Assembly: GCA_009760855.2 (NCBI GenBank)
Contig: WPIO01000017.1
Location: 1,737,501 to 1,801,500, forward strand
Source of the DNA: Cristatella mucedo
Taxonomy: Eukaryota; Bryozoa; Phylactolaemata; Cristatellidae
DNA: 64,000 nucleotides
Direction of reading: 5' to 3'
Below, in pieces: positions 1 through 31,770 of the stretch; within the stretch, counting starts at the first letter, position 1; each line of letters begins with the position of its first letter. The notes below the pieces were generated by a model. It was not told the DNA's origin and did not search any database. It saw only the letters and a list, made by a program, of their open reading frames with translations. The translations under genes were made by a program, and so were the position numbers.

Positions 1-431
1 ATATAGACTGCTGTACTAAATGTCTTTGAGCACATTCTCCATGATGCTGATATAGGTAGAGTGTATCTGTCATTTCTACTATATTTCTAGGCAACCATTG
101 TCATCATTAATCATCAAGTCTGTTTAGAATGTCTTTTGTCTTATCTTGGCTTTTTGGTACTATTCTAATAGGAAATGTTACTGTGTAGATGTTAACACAT
201 GCATATGTTAACGATCATCGGTCATTCGGTGAGCCTTTGAAATGCTTGACTCTTACACAGCTCTAGTCTACCATCCCTTATTTTTGCTTTGTATGCACCA
301 TATTTCCGGAGTGCCTTTGTTGCTAGGCTAGTTTGAGACACCGACAGTCACTCGATCTTTTCCTTTTTTGTGCCTGACAGTTGTTCTTATAGGTAAGTAA
401 TTAGGTCAGTAAGCAGGTGAGTTAAAATAGA
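1..431. other. Unassigned, probable DHX29 intron
   Basis: AT-rich. The upstream helicase exons must lie further 5', so this is probably intronic. I see no exon or element. Confidence 0.5.
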
Positions 432-1260
432 AATAATAAAAATTATATATTTATATAGCTTCCTCAGATAACTTGATCTCTTTCTAGGCACTTGATGTAT
501 GCTGTAAAGGAATGGCAACTGCTGGACTCTCTACAGACAAGCCTAGCTGTAGAGCTTTGCAACAACTGTAAGCACCTGGTTGCACAGGCCGGTAGACCAG
601 CAAGCAGTGAGTTACAGAAGTTGCGATAGGATGTCACAAATGCATGGACCAATTTAGATGCAGCATCCCTGTCTAAGTAAACTCGAATTTTAGCAATTTT
701 ATGTAGCTGAAAGACGGCAGACTCGTGATTGTGGAGATGATGTGGTCGTCAAGTGAGAGGTCACTTTGGAACAGGGCACCCATATTTCGTACAAGAGATA
801 TGCTGGCAGAGCCGATTTTATCCGTCAGGCTTTCAAATTTCTGAGTCACATGTGGTTTGTCCATAAGTTGGTTTTATTGTAATTCAATTTGAGAAAGTTT
901 GTTCCCATGAACGTGTGGATGTCAGCAATACGTGCAGCAAGGGAATTGAGAGAGTTTGATGTGCTGGAGGGCTGGGAGAGATCAAAGCATAAGTACAGCC
1001 GTGTCTCATCGTTATAGAAGTGAAAGTTTAGATTGTGCTGGAGATTAAATCGGCAAGAGGGAGAGTATAAATTGTGAAAAGAAGCGGACCAAGCAAAGGG
1101 CCCGAGGTACCCCATACTTTAGTGGTTCTTCGGATGATCTCTTTCCATTTGCACCAATACTCCGGAGTCTTTCAAGTTGCTCGAGCTCTCGTGGCCTAAT
1201 GTTGCTCTCTTGATTAGTGGCCTCACTACAAAATTTTTGAAAAAGCAGGGACACGACTTG
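432..1260 (-). mobile_element. LINE-A (L2/CR1-like) relic
   Basis: Minus-strand reverse transcriptase relic related to the copy at 24,390-25,701. Readable pieces are YGVPRA (from GVPQG), FYNDETRLYLCFD (from FYADDTQLYLCFD), SDLSLDDHI, HAFVTS and CNSLLAGLPACA. Frames are broken. The sequence after RLVCRES jumps straight to the tail hairpin, so about 500 bp of the 3' coding part is deleted. The tail (CTCAGATAACTTGATCTC) is at the left end. Confidence 0.85.
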
Positions 1261-1544
1261 AGGTCAGTGGGTATTTATTATGTTAGTTGTGCATGGCAGC
1301 ATCAGATCTCTGCTTCGTCGAAGTTGGACAGTGGGAATAGGGTCTAAAGGGCTATAAGCTGACCTACTCCTTATCAAAATCGAGTTTACATCTTCAGTGG
1401 GTGTTTTTGAAGATCAGGCAAAGATGTAGCAGGTGCAATTATTGAATAGTTTTATTAAAACTCGTCACTCATTTGCTTAGTTTATTGTTTCTAAGGTAAT
1501 GGTATAAGGGAGGCATTGCCCTGCCAGAAGCAGCTCACGAGACC
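1261..1544. other. Unassigned intronic sequence
   Basis: No exon or element recognised between the LINE-A and SINE-C relics. Confidence 0.4.
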
Positions 1545-1740
1545 GGTCGACTGGGCACCTTGGCTGATTTAGCAGCCTTACTTTATAAAGCAGCCCAAGA
1601 GCCTTAACGTCTATCACCACTGCTTGCAGTGGGAAATTAAGGGTTGCCCCCTTGCAGACCTCTAACCCACATCACTGGGTTGTGAAGAGTGAGCGTTGTA
1701 ACCCAGGTGTGCATTGCCAACTAAAGTCGGTAAGTCAGGT
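1545..1740 (-). mobile_element. SINE-C copy (tRNA-derived), antisense
   Basis: Read on the minus strand it carries the SINE-C body GCAGTGGTGATAGACGTTAA, followed by GGCTCTTGGGCTGCTTTATA. This matches copies at 50,240 and 50,599. The head is poorly preserved. Confidence 0.65.
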
Positions 1741-2395
1741 AGTCGTGAAAGGCAGAAATTCGACTGCCTCTGAAGAATTTGACAAGCCACACAACAAACC
1801 AAAGAGAAATACTTAAAGCGGCTGTGTGGGCTAGTAATAACGACTTATTGGCTTGGAGTTTGACCAAAGTGAAGCTTTGAAAGCATCCAAGTGCAGACTC
1901 GCCGAGTGATAATATTATGTCAAAATCAGGGATGGAATAGCGACAATTGTAGGTGCTTCATTTGCTGGTCATTGCTGGTTGATCTATGCTGACATATTGG
2001 CAACTCCTGGAAACCTCGTCCCTATAAGCTTACATGGTGTTTGCCAGATGTTTTCTTGTTCTGTAAGCGAAAAAGTAGAGCATCATTAAGACCAGCCTTG
2101 TGCAGCTCGGACATCGAGTTTTGTTACTGGTTCAATGCTTGTTTTTGAAGTATATCTCGGACTCAATGCATTAGGAGTGTGCGAGTGAGCAGCAGCCACT
2201 AGTAACCCTAGTAACAGTAGCTAACAATTAGTAGCCCTAGTAACAATTAGTAGCCCTAGTAACTCACGACCTTAAGGCCGAAATTACTGAACTGCCCATG
2301 CACTCCACATGGCATGACAACATTTTACATGAAGTTAAATGCAGGCAGATCGATCGTGTTATTGTTTTCGTAAGTGCTCAATTTTTACTTCGTAG
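1741..2395. other. Unassigned DHX29 intron sequence
   Basis: No coding similarity except the exon that follows. It contains the small minisatellite listed separately. Confidence 0.4.
2198..2270. repeat. Short minisatellite (AGTAGCCCTAGTAACAATT)
   Basis: Three to four imperfect tandem units of about 19 bp (AGTAGCCCTAGTAACAATT), in the intron just upstream of the motif IV exon. Confidence 0.8.
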
Positions 2396-22582
<20,187 letters not shown>

Positions 22583-22960
22583 CACGTCAAGCTGCCTACG
22601 TGCCACCTACCTTGCCTCCAGGCCGGCTTGACGTGACCGCATGCAGCCCGGTTTATGCGTGTTGTAGTGGCCGTTATATCGAAAGAAAGAACAGAAATGA
22701 GTGGCATGACATCGAGTCGAAGGCATGGTTGGAGAGTTTTCCTAGTCGAAATGCTTTTGTTTATGGACAGCGTATGTTTTCGTGCATCAAGCGGCAAGGC
22801 TTTATGGCAGGGGGATTGGGTAGCGTACGACGTCACCTGCCTTATGGTACTAGCCGCCTCTGGACGCCGACGTTCTAGCTGCCTTTTCGCTTGGCTGCGT
22901 TTCGGTGCTGCGGCATCGTGTAAATGCAATCAAATAAATAATGCCTGAGCGACCGAGCGC
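22583..22960 (+). other. Likely DHX29 3' UTR
   Basis: No coding continuation was recognised after the TGA. The first canonical AATAAA is about 350 nt downstream (22933), so the transcript may end near 22,950-22,960. Confidence 0.45.
22933..22938 (+). promoter_or_regulatory. Candidate polyadenylation signal AATAAA
   Basis: AATAAA in CAAATAAATAATG on the DHX29 strand, about 350 nt after the inferred stop, followed by GT-containing sequence. It is consistent with 3' end formation. Confidence 0.45.
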
Positions 22961-24389
22961 TGTCGTGCTGCTCAGACAGCCTCCGACCGTGTTGAAGGCT
23001 GGTAGTGCTCTTCGTTGGCGTAATTTCTTGCTAGACACCAGCTCATCCGGAGAAAGTCTCATTGAATTCCGAGAATGCATTTAGATTTGCACAGCTGTGC
23101 CTTGGGTGTAGTTTCTTACTGGACCCTTGGCGTAAAGTAGAGCTCGGTTTGCACCGTTCTACTGAGAAAGCCCTCCGAAAAAATCTGAAAAAAGCGAGTT
23201 TCTGGTTCGCTTAATTAAAGTTAGATTTAAGCTAGTCTTCGTATAAGTTCATTATTATAAGTTTATTATAGGATGGGTAATTGTAGCTGTGTGTTGACAA
23301 AATTTCTGCAGAGAAATCCTCAAGCCACTGCTGATGCTGCCGAACGAGGCCGTTTCGGGTGTTCAGCGAGAGCAACCGGTTTGCATTAGTCACTCTGCTA
23401 CTGCTAAATCATTAGTGGCTTCCTGTCTAGCAGTGCTTCGGCGTAAACACAGCCGTTTCTAAAATTCCAAAGTGTCGCACCTTTAATTATACGGGAGGAA
23501 TCATAAAGCCTGCACAACGGGTAATACTAATATGGCATTTGCATAGCACCAAGAAACTATTTGCTTGAGGGGGAAACTATATACTACATACTTGACGTGG
23601 AGCCAGTGCACGTTGGAGAGAAGTGGCGTAATGTGGCATTCAGGAGAGGCAATCCTAGCCGCCGAGTTTCGCCAGGCTTCCGAATTTCTCACTAAAAGGC
23701 ATATTTCTTACACATTATTAGTTCTTGGGTTTATCGTCATTATTTGCTACAGTTGTCGGGATGGGAAGTGCTAGCTGCAGATCTCACTACCGGAGCGCAG
23801 CCGGCATGCTATCTCATTGTCACGGGAGAAAAAAAATCCTTTTAACTCGTTATTTTGGCTGCTTATGGTTACAGGATTTTGCCGAGTTTCAGGGCATTGA
23901 CATAAACAGAACCACGAAAACAACTGAAGCATAAGTAATACGAGCGAAACAGCTCGAGTCCTTGTTCAATGTCATATAGCTATTTTTTTATCGTTTCACA
24001 TAATTTCCCTTGTCCTGAGACCTAGACCTAAACTTCCCTAGTGCTTTTCTAAACTTCCCTTAGACTCGTGTGTAAGGCCTCTTAACTTCCATTTCTGGCT
24101 TCTAAGCTCCGTATACGATACTGCGAAAATCTTGCACCTGATGTTGTTTACTGGTGAAAATTGGTTGCAAATGACAGACTTGCTCTGGTGGAAGGATACA
24201 TACTTGACATGACTAGAGCATATTTTTAAATAACATTTCATTAATAATCTTGTTGCTATGTCGCCCTGCTTTTCTAATTTGCCATTGCTTGTTTTTTGCA
24301 CAGGGCTACCGTCCACCATTGCAGACTGCTCTCGTCTAAAAACTGATCTCTATAATACATGTTTTCACATCCAGTTCTGCTCGTAAGCC
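22961..24389. other. Unassigned intergenic sequence with a LINE-A scrap
   Basis: At 23,520-23,660 the minus strand reads CHITPLLSNVHWLHVK, a LINE-A remnant. The rest is AT-rich and unrecognised. Confidence 0.4.
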
Positions 24390-25701
24390 ACTGCGCACTG
24401 GCACTCCTCTGCAATAGTTCAGGTCCTATCTCAGTGGGAGACTCCAGAGCATTGACGCGAATGAACAAAGATCATCCGAAGTACCTATGAAATATGGAGT
24501 ACCTCAGGGCTCCCTGCTAGGTCCGGTTCTTTTCACGGTTTATACTCTCCCTCTTGCCGATGTGATTGCCAAGCACACTCTAGGCTTTCACTTCTATGCG
24601 GATGACACTCAGTTGTACCTTTGCTTTGATCCCACCCAGCCTTCGAGCACCTCAAATTCTCTAAACTCACTTGCTGCATGCAGTGATGACATCCGCACAT
24701 GGATGGCAGCAAATTTTCTAAAACTAAACGATGATGAAACTAACTTACTAGTTATGGGCAAACCCAGTGTGATTCAGAGATTGGAAAGGCTGTCTCTCAA
24801 AATTGGCTCTGCCAGCATATCTCCTGTTGCATTAGCTCGAAATCTAGGTGTCATATTCCAAAGCGACCTCTCGTTAGACGACCATATCAGCTCCACGGTC
24901 AAATCCGCCTATTTTCAGCTTCATAACATTGATAAAATTCGGGCTTGTTTAGATAAAGATACCACATCTAAGTTGGTCAATGCATTCGTAACATCCCGTC
25001 TCGACCTCTGCAACTCACTGCTTACTGGCCTACCAGCATGTGCGATCAGGCGATTGCAGCTGGTGCAACATTCTGCAGCTTCTGCAGCTAGGCTTGTCTG
25101 TCGTGAGAGTCGCAGTCGCCACATCACACCACTTCTCGCCGACCTGCACTGGCTACCAGTTAAGCAAGGGATCGACTTCAAGGTTGTGTCGCTCACTTTT
25201 AGGTCCCTTCATTCTATGGCTCCAACCTATCTCTCAGGAATACTACCCCATCAGGCCAAGCATCGTACCACCCGCTTTTCGGAATCCAACAGTCTACAAA
25301 TACCTCATACAAACCTCAAATCCTTTGGAGACGGTGCATTTAGTTCGTATGATCCCAAAGCCTGGAACTCCCTCCCGACCTGCGTCAGAACATCCCCTGA
25401 CCTGACCACATTTAAAAAGAACTTAAAAACACACCTATTTAGGACAGCATTTAGTGGGTCCCTGTGATTCGTCCTTGATGTGCTTATGCGTGCTGACACT
25501 GTGCATGCTGCCACTAACCACATTTGCATGCTGACCCTGTGCATGTCACCCCTAACCATGTTATTCATTTTGTTTGTTTTTCAAGCATGATTTTACTTAC
25601 CATTCAATTGCATTTCCCTTTGCAGCAAATGTAAAGCGCCTAGAAAGAGATTAAGTTCTCTGAGGGCGCTTTATCAAGTACATTATTATTATTATTATTA
25701 A
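24390..25701 (+). mobile_element. LINE-A (L2/CR1-like non-LTR retrotransposon), best copy
   Basis: 5'-truncated but open from about 24,400 to the stop at 25,467, then a 3' UTR, the tail hairpin (GCGCCTAGAAAGAGATTAAG / TTCTCTGAGGGCGC) and (ATT)n. The end in (ATT)n rather than poly(A) fits the L2/CR1 group. This copy anchors the family, which has about 18 fragments here. Confidence 0.95.
24487..25467 (+). CDS. LINE-A reverse transcriptase, C-terminal part
   Basis: 326 codons from an internal Met; the frame is open upstream (RSYLSGRLQSIDANEQRSSE), so this Met is not the original start. Motifs: GVPQGSLLGP (palm/primer region), FYADDTQLYLCFD with the catalytic YADD, then NFLKLNDDETNLLVMG, LGVIFQSDLSLDDHI, SRLDLCNSLLTGLPA, LLADLHWLPVKQGIDFK, AWNSLPTCVRT and NLKTHLFRTAF. 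It copies LINE RNA at the target site. The N-terminal endonuclease and early RT motifs are missing, so this copy cannot act alone. A small duplication (SAASAA) is visible near RLVCRES. Confidence 0.93.
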   Translation: MKYGVPQGSLLGPVLFTVYTLPLADVIAKHTLGFHFYADDTQLYLCFDPTQPSSTSNSLNSLAACSDDIRTWMAANFLKLNDDETNLLVMGKPSVIQRLERLSLKIGSASISPVALARNLGVIFQSDLSLDDHISSTVKSAYFQLHNIDKIRACLDKDTTSKLVNAFVTSRLDLCNSLLTGLPACAIRRLQLVQHSAASAARLVCRESRSRHITPLLADLHWLPVKQGIDFKVVSLTFRSLHSMAPTYLSGILPHQAKHRTTRFSESNSLQIPHTNLKSFGDGAFSSYDPKAWNSLPTCVRTSPDLTTFKKNLKTHLFRTAFSGSL

Positions 25702-25879
25702 GCCGCGTACTCGCTTGCTATAAACTACTCCTCTCCCATAAAACCGAGAATATGTCGCTTTCAAGAATCGCTAAAATAATATACCATATATAATATATAA
25801 AAAATAACCGTATTAGTGGTAAATATGCATCCACCCTAGAGGAGAGACAGGGCTGCGACGGCACCGATAGCCAGTGTGA

Positions 25880-25957
25880 ATAATAATAATACGTTTGTTA
25901 TAGCGCTCTCCGAGAACTAAAATCCTTTCTAGGCACTTAACGTTCGCTGCAAAGGAA
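25880..25957 (-). mobile_element. Solo LINE-A tail, antisense
   Basis: (TAA)n then GCGCTCTCCGAGAACTAAAA / TCCTTTCTAGGCAC and GTTCGCTGCAAAGG. About 80 bp. Confidence 0.75.
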
Positions 25958-27564
25958 GTAGGGGTGTCATTTAATTTGCCTCTCTCCGGCGCGAAACGCA
26001 ACGCCGCCAGGGCTGTCCAACAACACCTACTACCATTTACTTCCAAGTGCCTACAACTGCCAGGCTCGGATATCTACGACATGCGCGTGTCTAGTAGCAT
26101 GCTCCGTCGAATGTTCAGCCGGCGGCGGCCGGCTGGCCAGCCAGCGCCAGTTCAGTAAAGGCTCCACGGCGCACCGCGATTGGGTGAGCGCTAACGGAAG
26201 GGACTGAAGAGCCAATCGCGCAGCAGCCACAGCTACACCTCCGAGCAGTGCTGCGAATGCGATTCGACCACGCGTAGCAGTCTAATAGCCGGCCGAAGCA
26301 GCCGCCGAAGCCTAGTCAACGATGCCTGTCCTTTTTTGTCTAACAAAGTTCAGCGGGGTTCAAGGATCATCAACGAGGGCAGGAGCTGTAAGTTCGATCC
26401 ATTGAAAGCGGTCTCACTCGGCATTAAAAGACGAAGAGCCAAGTTTCTGCTGCACCAATTGCACTTTGGCCTTTGCAACGATAGCTTCGCCGTTGTTCTA
26501 CGCGCGCCGGCAACTACGGGTAAGAGAAATGGAGAACGGCTCTGGAGCAGTACTTGCGCGTCCCTGTCTGTGGCCAATATCTTTAGTGAAATCGCACATT
26601 TCTGAAGCTAGCCTTAATGTGCACTACTGATTCGAGCACACCAGCCCGCAAATTCTTTAGCTTAAAGAACCACGTGGGTCATTTAAAGCATGGCGCGTTA
26701 GAGCGTTTCAATACTTGCCACTCGCCCACTGTTAGCTCGATTGAGTTAAAATATTCTTATTCTGTAAGAATAGCAATTTTACGGTTGAATTTTTAGGGGC
26801 ATGGCGATTGCATTAATTTTCTGAGTGTAATTAGTAAGTAAATATTCCTAGACGAACTAAATTGGTCAATTCCGACTCGTTATACGCTAAGCAGCTGAAT
26901 GCAGCGGAACTCGGGTCGCAGTAAGGCCTAAGTAGCTATTTTCGTAACTTTGGTTGAGGTAATTATCAGCATTATCTTTCTACTTTGTAAAATATGTCTG
27001 AGAATTAATACATTTAAAAAAGCTTATTGCGTAAGGCTGAGGGCAACATAATGTATGCTGCGGGCTAATAACATGTGTTCTTTCTAGACTTTTGGGCTCA
27101 CGCTTTGATGCAATTAGCAAACATACTAGGGGTATATATAAACTGAACTCTGATCAGAATCATAGGCTAATGAAAATTCCCCTGAAATACTTTGTCTAGT
27201 TACTAAACCGGTTGCTTGACACTTTAATCTTCCAATGTTATCTATCGCACCAGTGGTACAAGTTTCTGTTCAGCGGTATAACCTATATAAATAGACCCAA
27301 TTCTTCTGCACTTTTGGGAACGCGATTCTGTCAGGAAATCCAAGACACACATTGAATTTCTTTATTCATCCAATTATGTACAGTTGGTACATTAAAACGC
27401 GGTAGCAACGAATTTGTCTGAGCACACATCTGCAGTGGGGCCGTTGACAAAAAAAGTTGACGGTGCGGGATTTGCACGTTGTAAGTCGTTGAAATGTAGA
27501 GTGTACATATCCGACCCGTTATTTTGCATGCATGTATAACGCTAATGGTAGCCGCCACTTGGTG
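25958..27564. other. Unassigned sequence, partly GC-rich
   Basis: 25,970-26,600 is GC-richer with short open frames on both strands; 26,600-27,560 is AT-rich. No family recognised. Confidence 0.35.
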
Positions 27565-27690
27565 GCTATTTAAGGTGGCTCGCCTTAAGCGACCGAGGTC
27601 GTTTGCTCGAGCTTTACGGGATGTGTAAAGTGCCGGGATAGAGATTAAGTTCTCTTAAGATGCGGTGCAAATGACATTTTTCTTTCTATT
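27565..27690 (+). mobile_element. SINE-A copy, degraded head
   Basis: GACCGAGGTCGTTTGCTCGA (B-box region), then GTAAAGTGCCGGGATAGAGA, TTAAGTTCTCTTAAGATGCG and GTGCAAATGACA, the SINE-A tail order. Confidence 0.75.
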
Positions 27691-28439
27691 TCTGCTGCAA
27701 ATAAGGTTCGCCGAAAAGAGTGGGGCTGGCTCACCTGAGTATCGTTGCTACACACGCAATGTTTGGCCATTGATTGTCTCCATTATTACCAGGGTGACGA
27801 CTCGCGGCCACGTGGCCACACGCGCATTCCGCTAAGGACCTCGACGTCTTTCTCAGAACAGTTTTTCCAGGCTCAGCGGCACGAAAATGTCGTCAATTGT
27901 TACATGTTGACCAGTCCCACAACACAATTTAACGACTAGTGGCGTACTTTGCTCTCTCGTTCCTTAATTTGCCGGCCTTCACTCAGTCTCTCCAAAGACG
28001 ACGACGTAGACAGTCGTCGAGCACGTACATTATCTCAAAATTAATGGCTAGCTAAGGTTAAACTTGCCCGGCTATTAGCTAGCCCTAGTGATCTCAAGCG
28101 ACCTGATCGAGATCAGCTTCTCGTCAACAGCAGTACTGTCCTGTCAGTTCACTGGGCTGTTTCTGACGAGTCACTCCGTTAATTCTCAGCTGTCGCAAGC
28201 TTATCGGTTTTAGTTCGATTAACTCTTGGATCTGATGTAGAACTTTCGGTGCTCTCTGGTCGCCAACCGTAGCAAGAGTAATGGTGGTGCCAAAATATAC
28301 AAATATAACTATGCACATTAGTTCATGCAGTACGCCTCGATTCGACGTGAGTGAGCGCGTGACGCGGCAACTTAAAGCCGAGGCTTTGCTTCGCTGGCTG
28401 CGTTGAACGCCGTAGGCGGAGGGGCAGTCTCCATAGCTC
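27691..28439. other. Unassigned sequence
   Basis: No recognised gene or element. Confidence 0.35.
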
Positions 28440-28540
28440 AATAATAATAATAATAATAATAATTATAATTATAATGTACTTGATAAAGCGCCCTCAGAGA
28501 ACTTAATCTCTTTCTAGGCGCTTTACATTTGCTGCAAAGA
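28440..28540 (-). mobile_element. Solo LINE-A tail, antisense
   Basis: (TAA)n, then the intact hairpin GCGCCCTCAGAGAACTTAAT / CTCTTTCTAGGCGC and TTTACATTTGCTGCAAAG. The hairpin is identical to the consensus, so this may be a recent insertion. Confidence 0.9.
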
Positions 28541-29150
28541 TCCGCGGAGCAGCACTGGACCGGTAGGCCAGCGGTTTGCAGCTCGAGGCGAAATTCTTTT
28601 TCGGCGTTCAATCCCGACGCGGCAGACGATCGCTCTCTGTATTTTGAAATCAATCCTTGCACGTGCATTACGGGCCGCAGTTGGTTGGCAGAAAGGCAAT
28701 CCCCAGATTGACGATCGTATTTCCCCCTCCCCGAGTCCATTCGCACCTTTGGCTCCGAGCGCCCATTAGAGGCACTGCTGTGGCCGTTATGAGACGTTCT
28801 AGCTGCGGCTGTGAGGGCTTGCGTACTAACGAACGGACGAACGGACTCCGCTGCTTCTGAGCGAGACGGCGAGCGCGCCGGCAAGGTCGTAGGCCCCCGT
28901 ACGATGCGCTCCGAAAAAGGCTCATCCTAGGTCTCACCATCGGCTCTCAAATGCTACCTAAAAGACGCGGATCGTTCGGCGAGTTGGGCCGCTGGCGCGG
29001 CGGCGCGATCGCGGGGCATGGCCTAACGGAGAGAGGGCCAGGGTGCAGGGGTAAGGATGGGTTGGGCTTCTGTACCCACCGTAAGAGCACAAACAACCAG
29101 TTCGCGACGCCGCCTTCAGTTGTCCCCATTGAAACGCCGGCATTCTAGGT
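28541..29150. other. GC-rich island, no recognised gene
   Basis: CpG-rich sequence with overlapping short open frames on both strands, none with a recognisable domain. It could be a promoter-type CpG island or an unrecognised exon cluster. Confidence 0.4.
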
Positions 29151-29944
29151 CAGCCCGATTATCACGTTCGTGGCAGTAATTATTCGTGGTTCCTGAATCA
29201 TAATGGCTTAGAACCGGTTTCGTGATAATCCACGGCTAGGCAGCATAAAAGCCTAAGCCATGTAATAAAAATAATACATTAAAACTTGATGCTGCACATT
29301 CAAGTCGCTTGCGGTGATTCCAAGGTTTTTCGCCGGTTTCTTGTCTCGCGTCGGCTGGGACTAGCACCGTTACGAGTGCTGTTTCTGTGCCCTAGCTCTG
29401 CCCGATCGTGAAGGCCGTGACACCTACTTCGTAAACGCTAACCTTGTCCGGAAATCTTTAGCCCTTGCCGGTTGTTACTCCGAGCTTGGACAACGGCTTC
29501 GGAAGCAACGAAAGTCATCAGTAAAGGTAAATCGGGCGTATTTGGCAAGGAAGTTCGTCTTCAATCGGCTCGAGAAGCTGCGAAGGCAGGAAAATAGCCT
29601 CGGACATCAAACTTTCGGCGCCTTCTGATTCTGACCACTCAAGGTCGGTCAAGGTTTAGCGCTCTGAAAATATTCCTGGCTACGGACCAGGTGCCCACTT
29701 AATTCGGTGCGAACTTATTTTTAAGGGATCAATAGTACGTACGTACGCTGAAAAGAACTCGCTGCTCTCGCTAGACGAGGTACATGTGCAACCATGTCCA
29801 GGGCGGTAGCAGACTTCATTAACAGCGCATCGATTATGCATAGAGGCAGTGAACGTTCTGCTAATAGCAGTGTCCCTATAGCCGGATGTTCAATGCGGTA
29901 GCCAGTTTGCTTATTATTAAATTACAAAAACGTTTTGGGATATC
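29151..29944. other. Unassigned sequence
   Basis: No recognised gene or element. Confidence 0.35.
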
Positions 29945-30055
29945 TTTCTGGTTTAGGGTTTATTATTTGGGGTTTAGGATTTGGGATTTAGGATTTATGG
30001 TTGAGTGCTTAAAATTTACATGCTTTCGGGTTTAGAGCTTAGGATTTAGGCTGTA
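29945..30055 (+). repeat. Degenerate telomere-like (TTTAGGG-like) stretch
   Basis: Contains GGTTTAGGGTTTATTATTTG, GGGTTTAGGATTTGGGATTT and AGGATTTATGG, decayed 7-bp TTTAGGG-like units of one orientation. It could also be simple G/T-biased drift. Confidence 0.4.
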
Positions 30056-30264
30056 CGGCCAGCGGTTTACAGTAACTGGCTACCATGTTGAGCTTCATTT
30101 TATAAGCACATCGCCCATAACAGAAAGTATACTGTCACCTAAGGGATGCCTATACATAATTGACGATCGTAGATCTCGGCTGTCAGTTAAGGCAGGTTTT
30201 TTGCTGCTGTCTATATTAGTTTCAAGATGTGATGTGACGTTCGGAAAATGGCTGTACGAAAGGC

Positions 30265-31770
30265 ATGTCCGAATGTGCTCCATGGCCGCATAGGCGACAT
30301 TATTGTCCAGTTTCCCTTCTTCCGTTCTTATCAAAGATTCTTGAAAAAATTGTTGCTAAGCAGCTGGTTGAACATATTGAAAATTATGAAATGTCAGAAA
30401 CATTTCAATCAGGTTTCAAGAGGCAGCACTCTACTGAAACTGCTCTCCTCCGTGTTAACAATGACATTCTACGTGGCAACGACGACGGGAATGTCACTGC
30501 CCTAGATCTGCTAGATCTGTCTGCTGCCTTCGACACCATTGATCACGAAGTTCTGCTTGAACGACTGAGAACAACGATCGGTCTGGCAGACGAAGCACTG
30601 GCGTGGTTTAAATCATACTTGTCTGATCGTGTTCAATCCGTGTCGTGTGGGGGTCAGGTCTCAGACATGAGAAGGGTCACCTGTGGAGTCCCTCAAGGGT
30701 CTGTACTTGGTCCCTTGCTGTTCTCCATTTGTACGCAACCTCTGGGAAAAGTGATTAAGGCCCATGGAATAGGATATCACCTCTATGCTGACGATACTCA
30801 GTTGTATTTGTCATTCAAACCGTCGGAGTCTGCTGCAGCAACTGAGAAACTGAATGCTTGCCTTGCCGATATTCGATCCTGGATGTCGGAAAACTTCCTG
30901 AAATTAAATGATGATAAAACCGAACTGCTGCTCATAGGACACCCTAAGCGTGTGGCTGGATTAAAAGGCTTTGCTGTTCTAATAGGTGATGCTATTGTGC
31001 GACCTTCACCACGTGCTCGTAATCTAGGTGTCGTGTTCGACAGCTGCCTCAATTTCAAAAGCTTCATTCAGAAGACTGCCTCTACAGCTAGCCATCACAT
31101 CCGATCCCTATCCAAGATTAGAAGCTGTCTTCCACAGTGGCTTGTAAAAAATTTAACTAGCTCTTTAGTTCTGTCTCGGCTTGATTATTGTAATTCCCTT
31201 TTGGCTGGGCTACCAAAGAAAGCTATTATGCCACTACAGCGGACTATGAATATGGCTGCAAGGCTGGTCTTCAAGTCCCAGCGGTTTGAGCACGTGTCTC
31301 CGTTGCTGAAAGAGCTAGGATGGTTGCCGGTTGAGCAAAGGATACAGAGCAAAGTTCTTATGCTGACCCACAAGGCCCGCCACGGCTTGGCTCCTTCGCA
31401 CCTAGCTGAACTGCTGCATCAGTTTCAGCCTGTTCGCGCCCTCAGGTCCTGTGTGGACAATACATTAGCCGTCCCATTCCTCCGCTTAAAGACAGTTGAC
31501 GACAGAAGCTTTAGCTCTGCAGGTCCTAGACTGTGGAACTCGCTTCCACAATTCTTACGCAACATCTACTCTCCAACTGCCGACTATGGCACATCTTTTT
31601 CAGCGGTCCTGAACTGCTACTTCTATGCTACTCATTACCTCAACTGCTCTCCTAACTCTGCTATGCTTCCCACTTTCTCTTTGCTGCGTGAGACGAAGTC
31701 TGTTGGGTACCGAATGCGTACCGAAAGCCGCTTAGGTTGTGAGTGCGCTATACAAAACTCTCCTGCATAA
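30265..31770 (+). CDS. LINE-B reverse transcriptase, uninterrupted frame
   Basis: 501 codons with no stop or frameshift, the longest real reading frame in the window. LINE similarity begins at about residue 13 (PVSLLPFLSKILEKIVAKQL); the first codons are flanking DNA. Motifs: LDLLDLSAAFDTIDHEVLLE (first catalytic Asp region), GVPQGSVLGPLLF, YHLYADDTQLYLSF (catalytic YADD), NFLKLNDDKTELLLIG, LGVVFDSCLNF, SRLDYCNSLLAGLP, LGWLPVEQRIQSK and GPRLWNSLPQFLRN. All catalytic residues visible in these motifs are intact. The endonuclease domain is missing, so the copy is not autonomous. The intact frame suggests recent insertion. Confidence 0.93.
   Translation: MSECAPWPHRRHYCPVSLLPFLSKILEKIVAKQLVEHIENYEMSETFQSGFKRQHSTETALLRVNNDILRGNDDGNVTALDLLDLSAAFDTIDHEVLLERLRTTIGLADEALAWFKSYLSDRVQSVSCGGQVSDMRRVTCGVPQGSVLGPLLFSICTQPLGKVIKAHGIGYHLYADDTQLYLSFKPSESAAATEKLNACLADIRSWMSENFLKLNDDKTELLLIGHPKRVAGLKGFAVLIGDAIVRPSPRARNLGVVFDSCLNFKSFIQKTASTASHHIRSLSKIRSCLPQWLVKNLTSSLVLSRLDYCNSLLAGLPKKAIMPLQRTMNMAARLVFKSQRFEHVSPLLKELGWLPVEQRIQSKVLMLTHKARHGLAPSHLAELLHQFQPVRALRSCVDNTLAVPFLRLKTVDDRSFSSAGPRLWNSLPQFLRNIYSPTADYGTSFSAVLNCYFYATHYLNCSPNSAMLPTFSLLRETKSVGYRMRTESRLGCECAIQNSPA

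Noticed and set aside
1-55. Frame LNVFEHILHDADIG followed by GTAGAG, considered as an upstream DHX29 exon
   Set aside because: It does not fit any helicase motif expected before motif IV, and no acceptor is visible within the window.
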